Assembly (NCBI GenBank): GCA_012960055.1
Contig: DUCA01000074.1
Coordinates: forward strand, 1 to 32,608
From: Cycloclasticus sp.
GTDB lineage: Bacteria > Pseudomonadota > Gammaproteobacteria > Methylococcales > Cycloclasticaceae
Direction: 5' to 3'
DNA length: 32,608 bases
Notes under the pieces: generated by a model
Seen by the model: only the letters and a program-made list of their open reading frames with translations
What the model was told of the DNA's origin: nothing
Databases searched by the model: none
Position numbers and translations under genes: made by a program
Shown here: positions 1 to 7,571 of the stretch, piece after piece
How positions within the stretch are numbered: the first letter of the stretch is position 1
Layout of the letters: each line of letters begins with the position of its first letter

Positions 1-129
1 ATTATTATCATTAACGCGGTGTTCTTAGGCGTTATGCCCTATCAGTATCAAATCGTCGGCATGGTAATGATTTTTGCAGGCAGTTTTTATGCGGGGTTGA
101 GACCCGCCGATTCACCAAAAAAACGTTAA
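1..129 (+). CDS. EamA/DMT-family transporter, C-terminal end (partial)
   Basis: The frame is open from the first base and stops with TAA at 127-129, giving the last 42 residues of a protein cut by the window edge. The residues are strongly hydrophobic (four isoleucines in a row, then a second hydrophobic stretch with VGMVMIFAGSFY) and end in a short basic tail, SPKKR. This is how the last transmembrane helix of a drug/metabolite transporter of the EamA type normally ends, so it is probably an inner-membrane permease. The substrate cannot be deduced. It is transcribed toward the thiolase gene, about 130 bases away. The assignment rests on a short hydrophobic tail and could be another multi-pass membrane protein. 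Confidence 0.5.
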   Translation: MIIINAVFLGVMPYQYQIVGMVMIFAGSFYAGLRPADSPKKR

Positions 130-262
130 TCACTATTCAGTATAAAAAACATAACTGCGCACGAATTTAGTGACGCTAGCAAGCCGCCGTTGTTTGTAAA
201 GTGCCCTGCATTAATGAATAATGTTTAAGCTATAAACCCTATACAACGATGAGTACAACGAC

Positions 263-1465
263 ATGTTAGATGCCTACATCTATGACGGCGTAAGAACCGC
301 CTTTGGTAAATACTGCGGCGCTCTGGCCCCTGTTAGGCCGGACGATTTAGCCGCCAGTGTGATTAAGGCACTGGTGGAACGTAACGACTTTAACCCCGCG
401 TTAATTGATGACGTTATCTTGGGTTGTGTTTGCCAGTCCGGTGAGGACAGCCGAAACATCGCGCGTTATGCCAGTCTATTGGCTGGTTTGCCCGTTGAAG
501 TGGGAGCGCAAACCGTTAACCGCTTATGCGCCAGTAGTTTGGCGGCGATTTTAGATTCCGCACGCGCCATTAGCTGTGGCGAAGGCGAGGTGTATATTGC
601 AGGTGGCGTAGAAAGTATGACACGCGCGCCGCTGACGTTTAATAAGAGCAATACGGCCTACAGTAAAGACATCAGCATCTACGACAGCGCCATTGGCGTG
701 CGTTTTCCAAATCCAACATTTGGCAAACTATACGGCCATGAGAGCATGCCAGAAACTGCCGAGAACGTTGCTCAGGCCGAAAATATCAGTCGTGAAGCCT
801 GCGATGATTTTGCTTATCGTTCACAACAAAAATGGGCTGATGCAACGGCTAAAGGCTATTTTAAAGACGACATCGTTGCGATTAACATTCCGCAAAAAAG
901 GGGCAAGGTAGATATCATCGTTGATACCGATGAACACCCTAGGCCAAATGCTGCTGCCGACAAAATGGCCTCCATGAATTCATTGCTCGACGGCGGCGTT
1001 GTAACGGCGGCTAATGCATCCGGCCTTAACGACGGCGCAGTCGCTGTGTTAATGGCAAACAACGCATTTGGGCAGCAACATCAAATCAAACCTATCGCGC
1101 GTGTACTCGGCGGTGCATCGGCGGGTGTCGAACCGTCACTCATGGGCTTAGGCCCTGTACCAGCCAGCCAGAAAGTTCTTAAACGCTTAGGCTTAACCCT
1201 AGAGCAAATGGATGTTATTGAAATTAACGAAGCCTTTGCAGCACAAGTACTTGGCGACTTAAAACAGCTGGGGCTAGCCGACGATGACCCGCGTGTTAAC
1301 CCTAACGGTGGCGCTATAGCCGTTGGCCACCCGCTTGGCGCTTCCGGTGCGCGCATTGCGCTAACGGCTGCGCGCCAATTGCAAAGAACAGGCGGCCGCT
1401 ATGCACTTATTACCATGTGCATTGGTGTTGGCCAAGGGCTGGCGGTCGTTATTGAACGAGCATAA
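263..1465 (+). CDS. Thiolase, PcaF/3-oxoadipyl-CoA thiolase-like
   Basis: This 400-residue protein is a biosynthetic-fold thiolase that would cleave a 3-oxoacyl-CoA with free CoA, the last step of a beta-oxidation round. The nucleophile is Cys89 in NRLCASSL, with His356 in GHPLGASG and the second cysteine Cys386 in TMCIGVGQG. Length, the NPNGGAIAVGHPLG segment and the C-terminus closely resemble PcaF/PaaJ thiolases (3-oxoadipyl-CoA and relatives), so a dicarboxylyl-CoA substrate is possible; this is from remembered family sequences, not a search. The gene converges with the SDR gene, with only 29 bases between the stops. No strong Shine-Dalgarno sequence is visible before this ATG. Together with the SDR, MaoC and acyl-CoA dehydrogenase genes it completes a beta-oxidation spiral. 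Confidence 0.9.
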   Translation: MLDAYIYDGVRTAFGKYCGALAPVRPDDLAASVIKALVERNDFNPALIDDVILGCVCQSGEDSRNIARYASLLAGLPVEVGAQTVNRLCASSLAAILDSARAISCGEGEVYIAGGVESMTRAPLTFNKSNTAYSKDISIYDSAIGVRFPNPTFGKLYGHESMPETAENVAQAENISREACDDFAYRSQQKWADATAKGYFKDDIVAINIPQKRGKVDIIVDTDEHPRPNAAADKMASMNSLLDGGVVTAANASGLNDGAVAVLMANNAFGQQHQIKPIARVLGGASAGVEPSLMGLGPVPASQKVLKRLGLTLEQMDVIEINEAFAAQVLGDLKQLGLADDDPRVNPNGGAIAVGHPLGASGARIALTAARQLQRTGGRYALITMCIGVGQGLAVVIERA

Positions 1466-1494
1466 TCACCACCATCACACCCGTCCAATACACG

Positions 1495-2400
1495 TTAGAC
1501 GGGGTCCCAGCTAAACACATCGGCAGATACGTCTAACGGGTAAAAGCTGTTTTTAAGCGCAGGAATCGCATGCTCTGCAATGGTTTCAGGCGTCCACCCT
1601 TGTGAGCGATGCGCAGAACGTTGTGGTCTGGATTGCCCCATCAAAAATATTTCGTTATTACGCACCGCAAAAATTTGCCCTGTCACGTCTTTCGCCGCAT
1701 CGGTCGCTAAATAGGTCGCCATAACGCCTACTTTGTCTGGTGTCATTTGCTTTAACTTCTCAACACGTGCTTGTTGTGCTGGCGTGTCCACAGGGATTGC
1801 GCTGGTCATTCTGCTCCAGGCAAACGGTGCAATACAATTTGAACGAACGTTATAACGCTGCATATCCAACGCAATACTTTTAGACAACGCGGCGATACCT
1901 AGTTTTGCAGCTGAATAGTTGGCCTGACCCACATTCCCAATCAAGCCCGATGTGGATGTCATAAACACAAAACTACCACTTTCCTGTTTACGGAAATGTT
2001 GCGCGGCCACATGGGCGGTATTAAAACTGCCATTTAAATGCACGTTAATAACAGCGTGCCAATCGTCCGGTGTCATTTTGTGGAAAATCTTATCGCGTAA
2101 AATACCGGCGTTGTTCACCACCGTGTCAATGCGGCCAAAGTGATCAATGGCCGCTTGCACCATCGATTCTGCACCCGATAATTCAGCAACACTGTCGCCG
2201 TTAATAACCGCTTCGCCGCCCGCTGCACGAATCGTTTCAACCACTTCTTCAGCATGGCTCATATCAATGCCATCGCCACCTAAACTTGCGCCTAAATCAT
2301 TCACCACAATCTTCGCACCCTGCTTTGCCATTTCTATCGCAATCGCTCTACCAATGCCACGGCCCGCACCTGTTACCAGTGCCACTTTACCTTTCATCAT
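1495..2400 (-). CDS. SDR-family (3R)-hydroxyacyl-CoA dehydrogenase-like protein
   Basis: A 301-residue short-chain dehydrogenase/reductase. The NAD(P)-binding motif TGAGRGIG lies at residues 10-17, NNAG at 96-99, and the catalytic set is Asn123, Ser149, Tyr162 and Lys166 (YSAAK). At about 300 residues, with the NDLGASLGGDG segment after the second beta strand, it resembles the dehydrogenase domain of HSD17B4-type multifunctional enzymes and the related enzymes of bacterial steroid side-chain degradation, which oxidise (3R)-hydroxyacyl-CoA. That stereochemistry fits the MaoC-type hydratase pair at 11.5-12.4 kb. It is the last gene of the minus-strand operon dioxygenase alpha, beta, GS-like ligase, SDR, 29 bases after the ligase stop. 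Substrate is inferred only; a dihydrodiol dehydrogenase role is a less likely alternative. Confidence 0.85.
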   Translation of the reverse strand: MMKGKVALVTGAGRGIGRAIAIEMAKQGAKIVVNDLGASLGGDGIDMSHAEEVVETIRAAGGEAVINGDSVAELSGAESMVQAAIDHFGRIDTVVNNAGILRDKIFHKMTPDDWHAVINVHLNGSFNTAHVAAQHFRKQESGSFVFMTSTSGLIGNVGQANYSAAKLGIAALSKSIALDMQRYNVRSNCIAPFAWSRMTSAIPVDTPAQQARVEKLKQMTPDKVGVMATYLATDAAKDVTGQIFAVRNNEIFLMGQSRPQRSAHRSQGWTPETIAEHAIPALKNSFYPLDVSADVFSWDPV

Positions 2401-2429
2401 TTAATTATTTCCTGTATCGGGTGTTGAAT

Positions 2430-3908
2430 TTAATAACGCTCAAAGTACTCTCGGTGTTCCCAATCTGTCACCGTCGATAAAAAGCGATGAATCTCATGGC
2501 GTTTGAGCATTAGGTAATAATCCACAAACGTATTACCGATAACTTTTCTTAGTAATTCAGACTCATCCAATGCCGTTACCGCTTCCATTAAACTGGCTGG
2601 CAAAGGCGTTTTATCGGTTTGAGCATAGGGGTCGTTTAGTGGTGGCCCAGGGTCTTTTTTGGTTTCGATACCGTCCATCCCAGCTGCCAATTGCGAAGCG
2701 AAAAACAAATAGGGGTTCGCGGCAGGTTCGCCTGAACGATTTTCTATGTGCGCGGAAGGGTCGCCCGCATTAGCCAACCTTAAACAGGCAGCTTTATTAT
2801 CGACAGACCACACTGCTCGGTTCGGCGCCAGTGCGTTTGCATTCATGCGTTTATAACCATTGATGGTTGGGTTAGAAAAAGCCGTACAGGCACGGGCGTG
2901 TTCAATTAAACCGGCAACATACTGTTGCCCAATGGGCGATAAAAACTGCGCCTCATCCGTAGTTGCAAATGCGTTATCACCACTTTTAAGGTCCACCAAC
3001 GATTGGTGCAAATGCCAGCCCGACGAATATACATTGGGTAACGCAGGCTTGCACATAAAGCTAACCAAATAACCGTGACGCCTAGCCAATTGTTTTAGCG
3101 TTGTACGCATGAGCACCATGGCATCTGCCGCTTGCATGGCGGGTAATGGCTCCATTGTAATTTCACACTGCCCAGGGCCCCACTCATCTTCTAGTGAACG
3201 AATGGGTAATTCTAGCGCTGCTAAATGCTGGTGAAATAATTCCATCAGTGGCGCAACCTCGTCTAGGTTTTGTTCGCCCTGATATTGATACGCGTGAGCC
3301 AGTGGCGATACGCTGGGTGGTTCAGCTGGTTGTGTTGACGCCTGCATGGTGAGATGTGGGTCATCAATTTTGAATACATGAAATTCAACTTCCAGCCCAA
3401 TCAATAATTCATACCCTTTTGCATGAAGGTCTTGTAATTGATTTGCCAAAATAGCCCGCGGTGAAAACGGCATAACAGCGCCCGATTTTAAATACAAATC
3501 AGACAACACCCAAGCGGTGCTATCGCCCCAAGGAAGCAGGCGGAACGTTGTTGGATCTGGCACCAGCACCATATCGCCGGCACCGCCCATTTCTGCGTTA
3601 CCAAAGCCGCCGTCTTCACTGAACACAGGCAAGAAAATGTTATTGGCTGAATCCATCGCAAAAATGGCATGGGTACTGGCCAAACCATTTTTTAACACCG
3701 CTATAAATTGTTTAACCGGCAACATCTTGCCCCGCGTTAAACCGTGTTGATCGCAATACGTCACGCGAACATATTTAATGCCCTCTTCTTCTACCCGCTG
3801 AACAAGCTCTTTAGCCGCCTTAATTTGTTCGCTGTTCCACAAACCGTGTTTGCTGATAAAGTTATCTAAGCCTATCGACGATATTACATTGTTATTTTTC
3901 TTGCTCAT
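2430..3908 (-). CDS. atdA1: Glutamine-synthetase-like amide ligase (gamma-glutamylanilide synthase-like, AtdA1 type)
   Basis: A 492-residue protein of the glutamine synthetase family. It has an N-terminal beta-grasp part (VRVTYCDQHGLTRGKMLP, residues 47-64) and a C-terminal catalytic part: Glu173 and Glu175 in GLEVEFHVF, Glu249 in GQCEI, His299 in SGWHLHQSL, NGYKRMNANALAPNRAVW at 350-367 and ENRSGEPAANPY at 389-400. These are the metal, glutamate and ATP site motifs, so it should be active. It is not a housekeeping GlnA: it sits between Rieske beta and SDR genes, and such neighbours mark the AtdA1 group, which joins glutamate to the amine of aniline using ATP so that the dioxygenase pathway can act. 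IpuC- or PuuA-type ligation of an aliphatic amine is an alternative. It starts 36 bases after the beta subunit stop. Confidence 0.85.
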   Translation of the reverse strand: MSKKNNNVISSIGLDNFISKHGLWNSEQIKAAKELVQRVEEEGIKYVRVTYCDQHGLTRGKMLPVKQFIAVLKNGLASTHAIFAMDSANNIFLPVFSEDGGFGNAEMGGAGDMVLVPDPTTFRLLPWGDSTAWVLSDLYLKSGAVMPFSPRAILANQLQDLHAKGYELLIGLEVEFHVFKIDDPHLTMQASTQPAEPPSVSPLAHAYQYQGEQNLDEVAPLMELFHQHLAALELPIRSLEDEWGPGQCEITMEPLPAMQAADAMVLMRTTLKQLARRHGYLVSFMCKPALPNVYSSGWHLHQSLVDLKSGDNAFATTDEAQFLSPIGQQYVAGLIEHARACTAFSNPTINGYKRMNANALAPNRAVWSVDNKAACLRLANAGDPSAHIENRSGEPAANPYLFFASQLAAGMDGIETKKDPGPPLNDPYAQTDKTPLPASLMEAVTALDESELLRKVIGNTFVDYYLMLKRHEIHRFLSTVTDWEHREYFERY

Positions 3909-3944
3909 TCCCGCTCTCCAAATTGTGTTTTTATGCCAATGTAT

Positions 3945-4538
3945 TTACAAGAAAAAAGTATTATTTTCTTGTAAACAATCCGCATCGATTAAATTGATTT
4001 GCTTAACCGCAATTTTCCAGTCGTTCTTTTCTTTGACCAACGAATACCCCATCCACCCTGACAAAATTCTATGTTTATCGTTAAACAAGGCGTCAATAAT
4101 AAAGCTGGCACGCGCACGTATTTCATTCGTATCACCTTGCCAATATTCAACATGACCCAATATATGCCGTGTCCGAATAACCGGCACCATCGAATAGGCA
4201 ACGCCGGTACGAATACGCGCCACACGGTCTTGCAAACGTCGCTTATCGTGAAATTCCAAGGTGATTTCTTGCCGTGGATCAGCCGCAGGGTAGCTAGATG
4301 GTATCCAATAAACACTCTCATCGCTGTAACAATCTAACCAAGCTTCTAAGCGTAAATCATCCGCCAAACGCGCTTCAGCAACAATCAAACTCTCGCAAGC
4401 TTGTTTGTCCGTGCCATCGATAGACAAGGCAGGAGAAACGCCATCATCTAGCCGCCAATCATCAACCAGCCGCATCAGCCGATCATAAAACGCATCATTT
4501 AAATAGTAAGACGTTTGAGAATTGCTTTTGTCCGTCAT
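3945..4538 (-). CDS. atdA4: Ring-hydroxylating dioxygenase beta subunit (AtdA4-like)
   Basis: A 197-residue protein of the ring-hydroxylating dioxygenase small-subunit family, with the cone-shaped SnoaL/NTF2-like fold. It has no metal site and serves to build the alpha3beta3 hexamer. Recognisable parts are EARLADDLRLEAWLDCYSDE (residues 55-74), the ESVYWIPSSYP segment typical of beta subunits, and a conserved ILGHVEYWQGDTNEIRARAS region. It begins six bases after the alpha subunit stop, so the two are almost certainly translated together. The length is slightly above the usual 160-190. The family assignment is firm; the aniline-type label depends on the neighbouring GS-like and amidotransferase genes. 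Confidence 0.88.
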   Translation of the reverse strand: MTDKSNSQTSYYLNDAFYDRLMRLVDDWRLDDGVSPALSIDGTDKQACESLIVAEARLADDLRLEAWLDCYSDESVYWIPSSYPAADPRQEITLEFHDKRRLQDRVARIRTGVAYSMVPVIRTRHILGHVEYWQGDTNEIRARASFIIDALFNDKHRILSGWMGYSLVKEKNDWKIAVKQINLIDADCLQENNTFFL

Positions 4539-4544
4539 ATCACT

Positions 4545-5849
4545 TTATCCTAAGGTTGATTCATCGGATGATTCCATCAGCTTTTTCCACTCGGCATAAT
4601 AAGCACGCATATGGATATCTGACGAGATAACCGATGTGACGATGCCATTTTCATCCGTACGGTCGACCTGAGTATGCAAATGCCGAGATATATCAATCCA
4701 ATCTATCTCCCGTTCTTGCATACCTTTGAAACAGGCCTCAAAATTGGCCGTGTCGTCTGGCTCACCAAACGCTGTGAAATCTTCTTGCGTACGCATACGC
4801 AGCGTATTCACCGTGGCTGGCACATTATCAATGGTTGTTGAATACCACGTCATATCCGACAAGCCAACGGCCAACGGCGTAATCACCTGCAATTGGTTAC
4901 CAATAAACAGTAAATTGGGGAAAATATTTAAATTCATTCCCGCGCCTGTCGACATTTCAAAATACTCTTTGGCTTGTTGCTCACCCACCTCTTGGCTTAA
5001 CTGCTCAACAATCGCCTCTCGCCCCGGTTGTGGCCGCTGGCGATCAAACGCTGACGCTTCATACATACACGGGCGTTGATCTAAAAAAGTATGGCCATTA
5101 CCCAAATCTTGCGAATACATTGGCGTGGCATCAATTCCACCAGAAAAATAATCTAAGTCCATGCCCGCGCCATAGCGCTGCTGGGTCATTTGCAACAACG
5201 ACTGGTGAGAAAACTCGGGATGATAGCCATCGCCAGCATTGTCATACAAACACTTCCAATTAGCATGCACGCTATATTGTTGCGCACCACTGATGCGGAT
5301 AGCCTTGTGGTCGCCACCGTTATGCTCTATCCACTCGTCAATGCGCTCTGCAGCCGATTTAAGGTGATGCTTGATGCCTTTTTTACCTTTGTCAGCATTC
5401 AACGTCGCAAAAATAAACCCGCGGTATTCGGCCACGTAAGGGACTTTCTTTAAATTAAAGCTTTGTTTATTGAAGCCGTCGCCGTAGGCATCCTCATGAG
5501 GAACCGCTGCACATTCACCCGTATTTCGGAACGTCCAACCATGATAAGGGCAGGTAAAAAACGGAGTTTTATCGCCTTTCTTCTCTCTACAAACCGTTGC
5601 CCCTCTATGCGTGCAACGATTAAGCAACACATGAACTTCACGCGTTTTATCGCGCGTAACAATAACCGAACGCAGGCCCATTTTGCGCGCCACATAACTA
5701 TTAGGCTCAGGTATCTCGCTGGCATGTGCAAGGTATACCCACGTTTCACTAAACACGGTTTGCTGTTCACGAGAAAAGATATCCTCGTCTGTATAAACCG
5801 TACGATGAACACGTCCTGCTTGCACAATATCATCAAATTTCTTTGTCAT
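4545..5849 (-). CDS. atdA3: Rieske dioxygenase alpha subunit, benzoate/anthranilate/aniline branch (AtdA3-like)
   Basis: A 434-residue terminal oxygenase large subunit. The Rieske [2Fe-2S] ligands are Cys79, His81, Cys100 and His103 (CTHRG and CPYHGW). The mononuclear iron site follows as His210 and His215 in NAGDGYHPEFSH, with Asp365 or Asp366 as the likely carboxylate ligand. The HxxxxH spacing and the ETWVYLAHASEIPEPNSY start place it with the BenA/AntA/AtdA3 type of enzyme rather than the biphenyl type. It would add both atoms of O2 to an aromatic ring using electrons from a reductase; no reductase gene lies in this window. It is the first gene of a minus-strand operon and diverges from the amidotransferase gene across 119 bases, as expected for a shared control region. 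Confidence 0.9.
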   Translation of the reverse strand: MTKKFDDIVQAGRVHRTVYTDEDIFSREQQTVFSETWVYLAHASEIPEPNSYVARKMGLRSVIVTRDKTREVHVLLNRCTHRGATVCREKKGDKTPFFTCPYHGWTFRNTGECAAVPHEDAYGDGFNKQSFNLKKVPYVAEYRGFIFATLNADKGKKGIKHHLKSAAERIDEWIEHNGGDHKAIRISGAQQYSVHANWKCLYDNAGDGYHPEFSHQSLLQMTQQRYGAGMDLDYFSGGIDATPMYSQDLGNGHTFLDQRPCMYEASAFDRQRPQPGREAIVEQLSQEVGEQQAKEYFEMSTGAGMNLNIFPNLLFIGNQLQVITPLAVGLSDMTWYSTTIDNVPATVNTLRMRTQEDFTAFGEPDDTANFEACFKGMQEREIDWIDISRHLHTQVDRTDENGIVTSVISSDIHMRAYYAEWKKLMESSDESTLG

Positions 5850-5968
5850 TTCAATGTCTATTTCTAGGGAATTTAAAGCCCTTAATTGTGCTAGGATAAA
5901 TTCTATATATCAATAACTAAAGTCATTTTTTATAGCGCATAATGTTGTTTTAACGGCGACTCAATTCA
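5850..5968. promoter_or_regulatory. Divergent control region between dioxygenase operon and amidotransferase gene
   Basis: These 119 AT-rich bases separate the start codons of the dioxygenase alpha subunit (minus) and the amidotransferase (plus), so promoters in both directions must lie here or overlap the gene ends. A loose dyad around 5869-5888 (AATT at both ends of a TTTAAAGCCCTTA core) is visible. I could not assign convincing -35 and -10 boxes. Confidence 0.4.
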
Positions 5969-6688
5969 ATGAAAATACACGTTCTACATCACGTCTATCT
6001 ACCCATTAAACACGGTATTACTGCATTTCTTGATGCCAGCCCTCATGATGTTAGCCATACCCAGTTGTACGAAGAACATTCTTTTCCTGCCATTTCAGAC
6101 ATCGATTGGCTCATTATCATGGGCGGCCCCATGAGCACAAATGACGAAAAAACATTGCCTTGGTTAACAGCCGAGAAAGCATTTATAAAAAGCGTCATCG
6201 AGGCTGGCAAAACTGTTTTCGGTATCTGCTTGGGCGCGCAACTAATAGCCGATGCCTTGGGCGCCCGCGTTACCACCATGGAATACCCCGAATTTGGCTG
6301 GCACTCGGTATCGCCTTCACCCGACATTGAAAACACCCTGCTAGCCGATGTATTTAACCAAGATTTAACGTTCTTCCATTCACACGGGGACATGTTTGAC
6401 ATACCAATGGGCGCAAAGAAAATTGGCGCCAGTCAGGCTTGCCCAAACCAAGGGTTTACCTATAAAAACCACGTGATTGCCATCCAGTTTCACCCTGAAA
6501 TTACAGCAGAACTCGCTGATTTATTTACTGCTCACCGTGACAAGGTGTGGCAGAAAAGCCCTTTTTGCCAGTTTGAACATTCAACCGACCAAGACAACCC
6601 GCTTTTCCACTCATCATCGAAGCTTATCAACAGCATCATGCAAGCAATAGAACAGCAGGCTTTCAACTCTTCAGCTAAACCAGACTAA
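5969..6688 (+). CDS. atdA2: Class I glutamine amidotransferase-like hydrolase (AtdA2-like)
   Basis: A 239-residue stand-alone class I glutamine amidotransferase domain. The catalytic triad is complete: Cys87 in FGICLGAQ, His175 and Glu177 in QFHPE; the oxyanion strand IIMGGPMS is at 49-56. No synthetase domain is attached. Stand-alone proteins of this type are paired with a GS-like ligase in aniline (atdA1/atdA2) and polyamine (puuA/puuD) pathways, where they hydrolyse the gamma-glutamyl amide or guard against its build-up. Its location directly across a divergent promoter from the Rieske and GS-like genes supports the AtdA2 reading. In the classical atd operon the gene lies between atdA1 and atdA3 on the same strand, so the order here is different. 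GMP-synthase-like proteins are the main look-alikes. Confidence 0.82.
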   Translation: MKIHVLHHVYLPIKHGITAFLDASPHDVSHTQLYEEHSFPAISDIDWLIIMGGPMSTNDEKTLPWLTAEKAFIKSVIEAGKTVFGICLGAQLIADALGARVTTMEYPEFGWHSVSPSPDIENTLLADVFNQDLTFFHSHGDMFDIPMGAKKIGASQACPNQGFTYKNHVIAIQFHPEITAELADLFTAHRDKVWQKSPFCQFEHSTDQDNPLFHSSSKLINSIMQAIEQQAFNSSAKPD

Positions 6689-6756
6689 GCCCCTTGCTAA
6701 TCGGCCTATAACAATCTCAATTTTCTGCCCAACTTACATAACGGTCACGACGGTGT

Positions 6757-7557
6757 TTAGCAGCCTTTAAAATCTGCGTCCCTTTTTTCAAAAATAGCAT
6801 CCATGGCTTCTTTATGATCTTTCGTGCGATGCGATACCGCCTGCATCACCGCTGCCATTTGCAAATGTGTATCCAGCCCTGTTTTTTGCCCTTCGCGCAT
6901 CAATTGTTTTGCCATACGCACAGAAATAGGCGGGTTAACCGCTACCCGTTTCGCCAGCGCCCGTGCTTCATCCATCAATTGATCGTCCGCAACCACTTTA
7001 GAAACTAACCCACAAGCTAGTGCTTCTTGGGCGCTGATGGGGTCGCCGGTGAAGGCCATTTCTGCAGCTTTAGCTAGACCAACCGCTCGCGGTAATAACC
7101 AAGCACCCCCGTCACCGGGGATAATACCTAACTTTACAAAACTTTCGGCAAATCGAGCGCTTTGCGCGGCAATACGCATGTCACACATGCAAGTTAAATC
7201 GCAGCCTGCACCAATCGCCGGGCCGTTAACAGCGGCAATAATCGGTACATCTAACTTCTCAAAGGCTAACGGAATACGTTGAATGCCCTCACGATACCAA
7301 GTGGCCAGTTCGTGCGGCGTTTTATCCGATTCAGTCATCTGCGCACGAATCTCTTTAATGTTACCGCCAGATGAAAATGCTGAGCCGTTGCCGGTTAAAA
7401 TAATGACCCTAACTTGCGTGTTTTGTTGCGCTTGTTCCGCGTACAACACCAAGGTATCAATCATCTGCCTATTGGTAATCGCATTACGCGTTTCCACGTG
7501 GTTCATACGCCAAATTTCTATGCCGTCTTTAAACTCTTTAATCACTGCGTCTGTCAT
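6757..7557 (-). CDS. Crotonase-fold protein (enoyl-CoA hydratase/isomerase family) with atypical active site
   Basis: A 266-residue crotonase. The start is placed at the ATG at 7557 because AGAAGGA lies five bases before it; a longer frame to 7602 would overlap the upstream gene. The oxyanion-hole segments FSSGGNIKE (61-69) and NGPAIGAGCDL (111-121) are present. The two glutamates of classical enoyl-CoA hydratase (rat Glu144 and Glu164) align by eye with Asp120 and Phe140, and Asp149 in IIPGDGG is nearby. It may therefore be an isomerase or a C-C bond hydrolase rather than a hydratase. It is the third gene of a minus-strand operon, 14 bases after the short acyl-CoA dehydrogenase. Confidence 0.85.
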   Translation of the reverse strand: MTDAVIKEFKDGIEIWRMNHVETRNAITNRQMIDTLVLYAEQAQQNTQVRVIILTGNGSAFSSGGNIKEIRAQMTESDKTPHELATWYREGIQRIPLAFEKLDVPIIAAVNGPAIGAGCDLTCMCDMRIAAQSARFAESFVKLGIIPGDGGAWLLPRAVGLAKAAEMAFTGDPISAQEALACGLVSKVVADDQLMDEARALAKRVAVNPPISVRMAKQLMREGQKTGLDTHLQMAAVMQAVSHRTKDHKEAMDAIFEKRDADFKGC

Positions 7558-7571
7558 ATTTCCTTCTGCCT

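Noticed and set aside
1480..1503. CCCGTC...GACGGG repeat between the convergent thiolase and SDR genes as a terminator
   Set aside because: The six-base stem has a 12-base loop and no T-run on either strand, and it overlaps the SDR stop region, so the support is too weak.
2430..3908. Housekeeping glutamine synthetase (glnA) reading
   Set aside because: The GS motifs are there, but the gene lies inside a Rieske dioxygenase operon, no ntr-type neighbours are seen, and substituted-amine ligases share these motifs.
5463..5867. 134-codon plus-strand open frame opposite the aniline-type alpha subunit
   Set aside because: It is antisense to a clear Rieske alpha gene with intact motifs and its own translation (basic, Arg/Asn/Thr-rich) shows no known domain; it is a reading-frame shadow.
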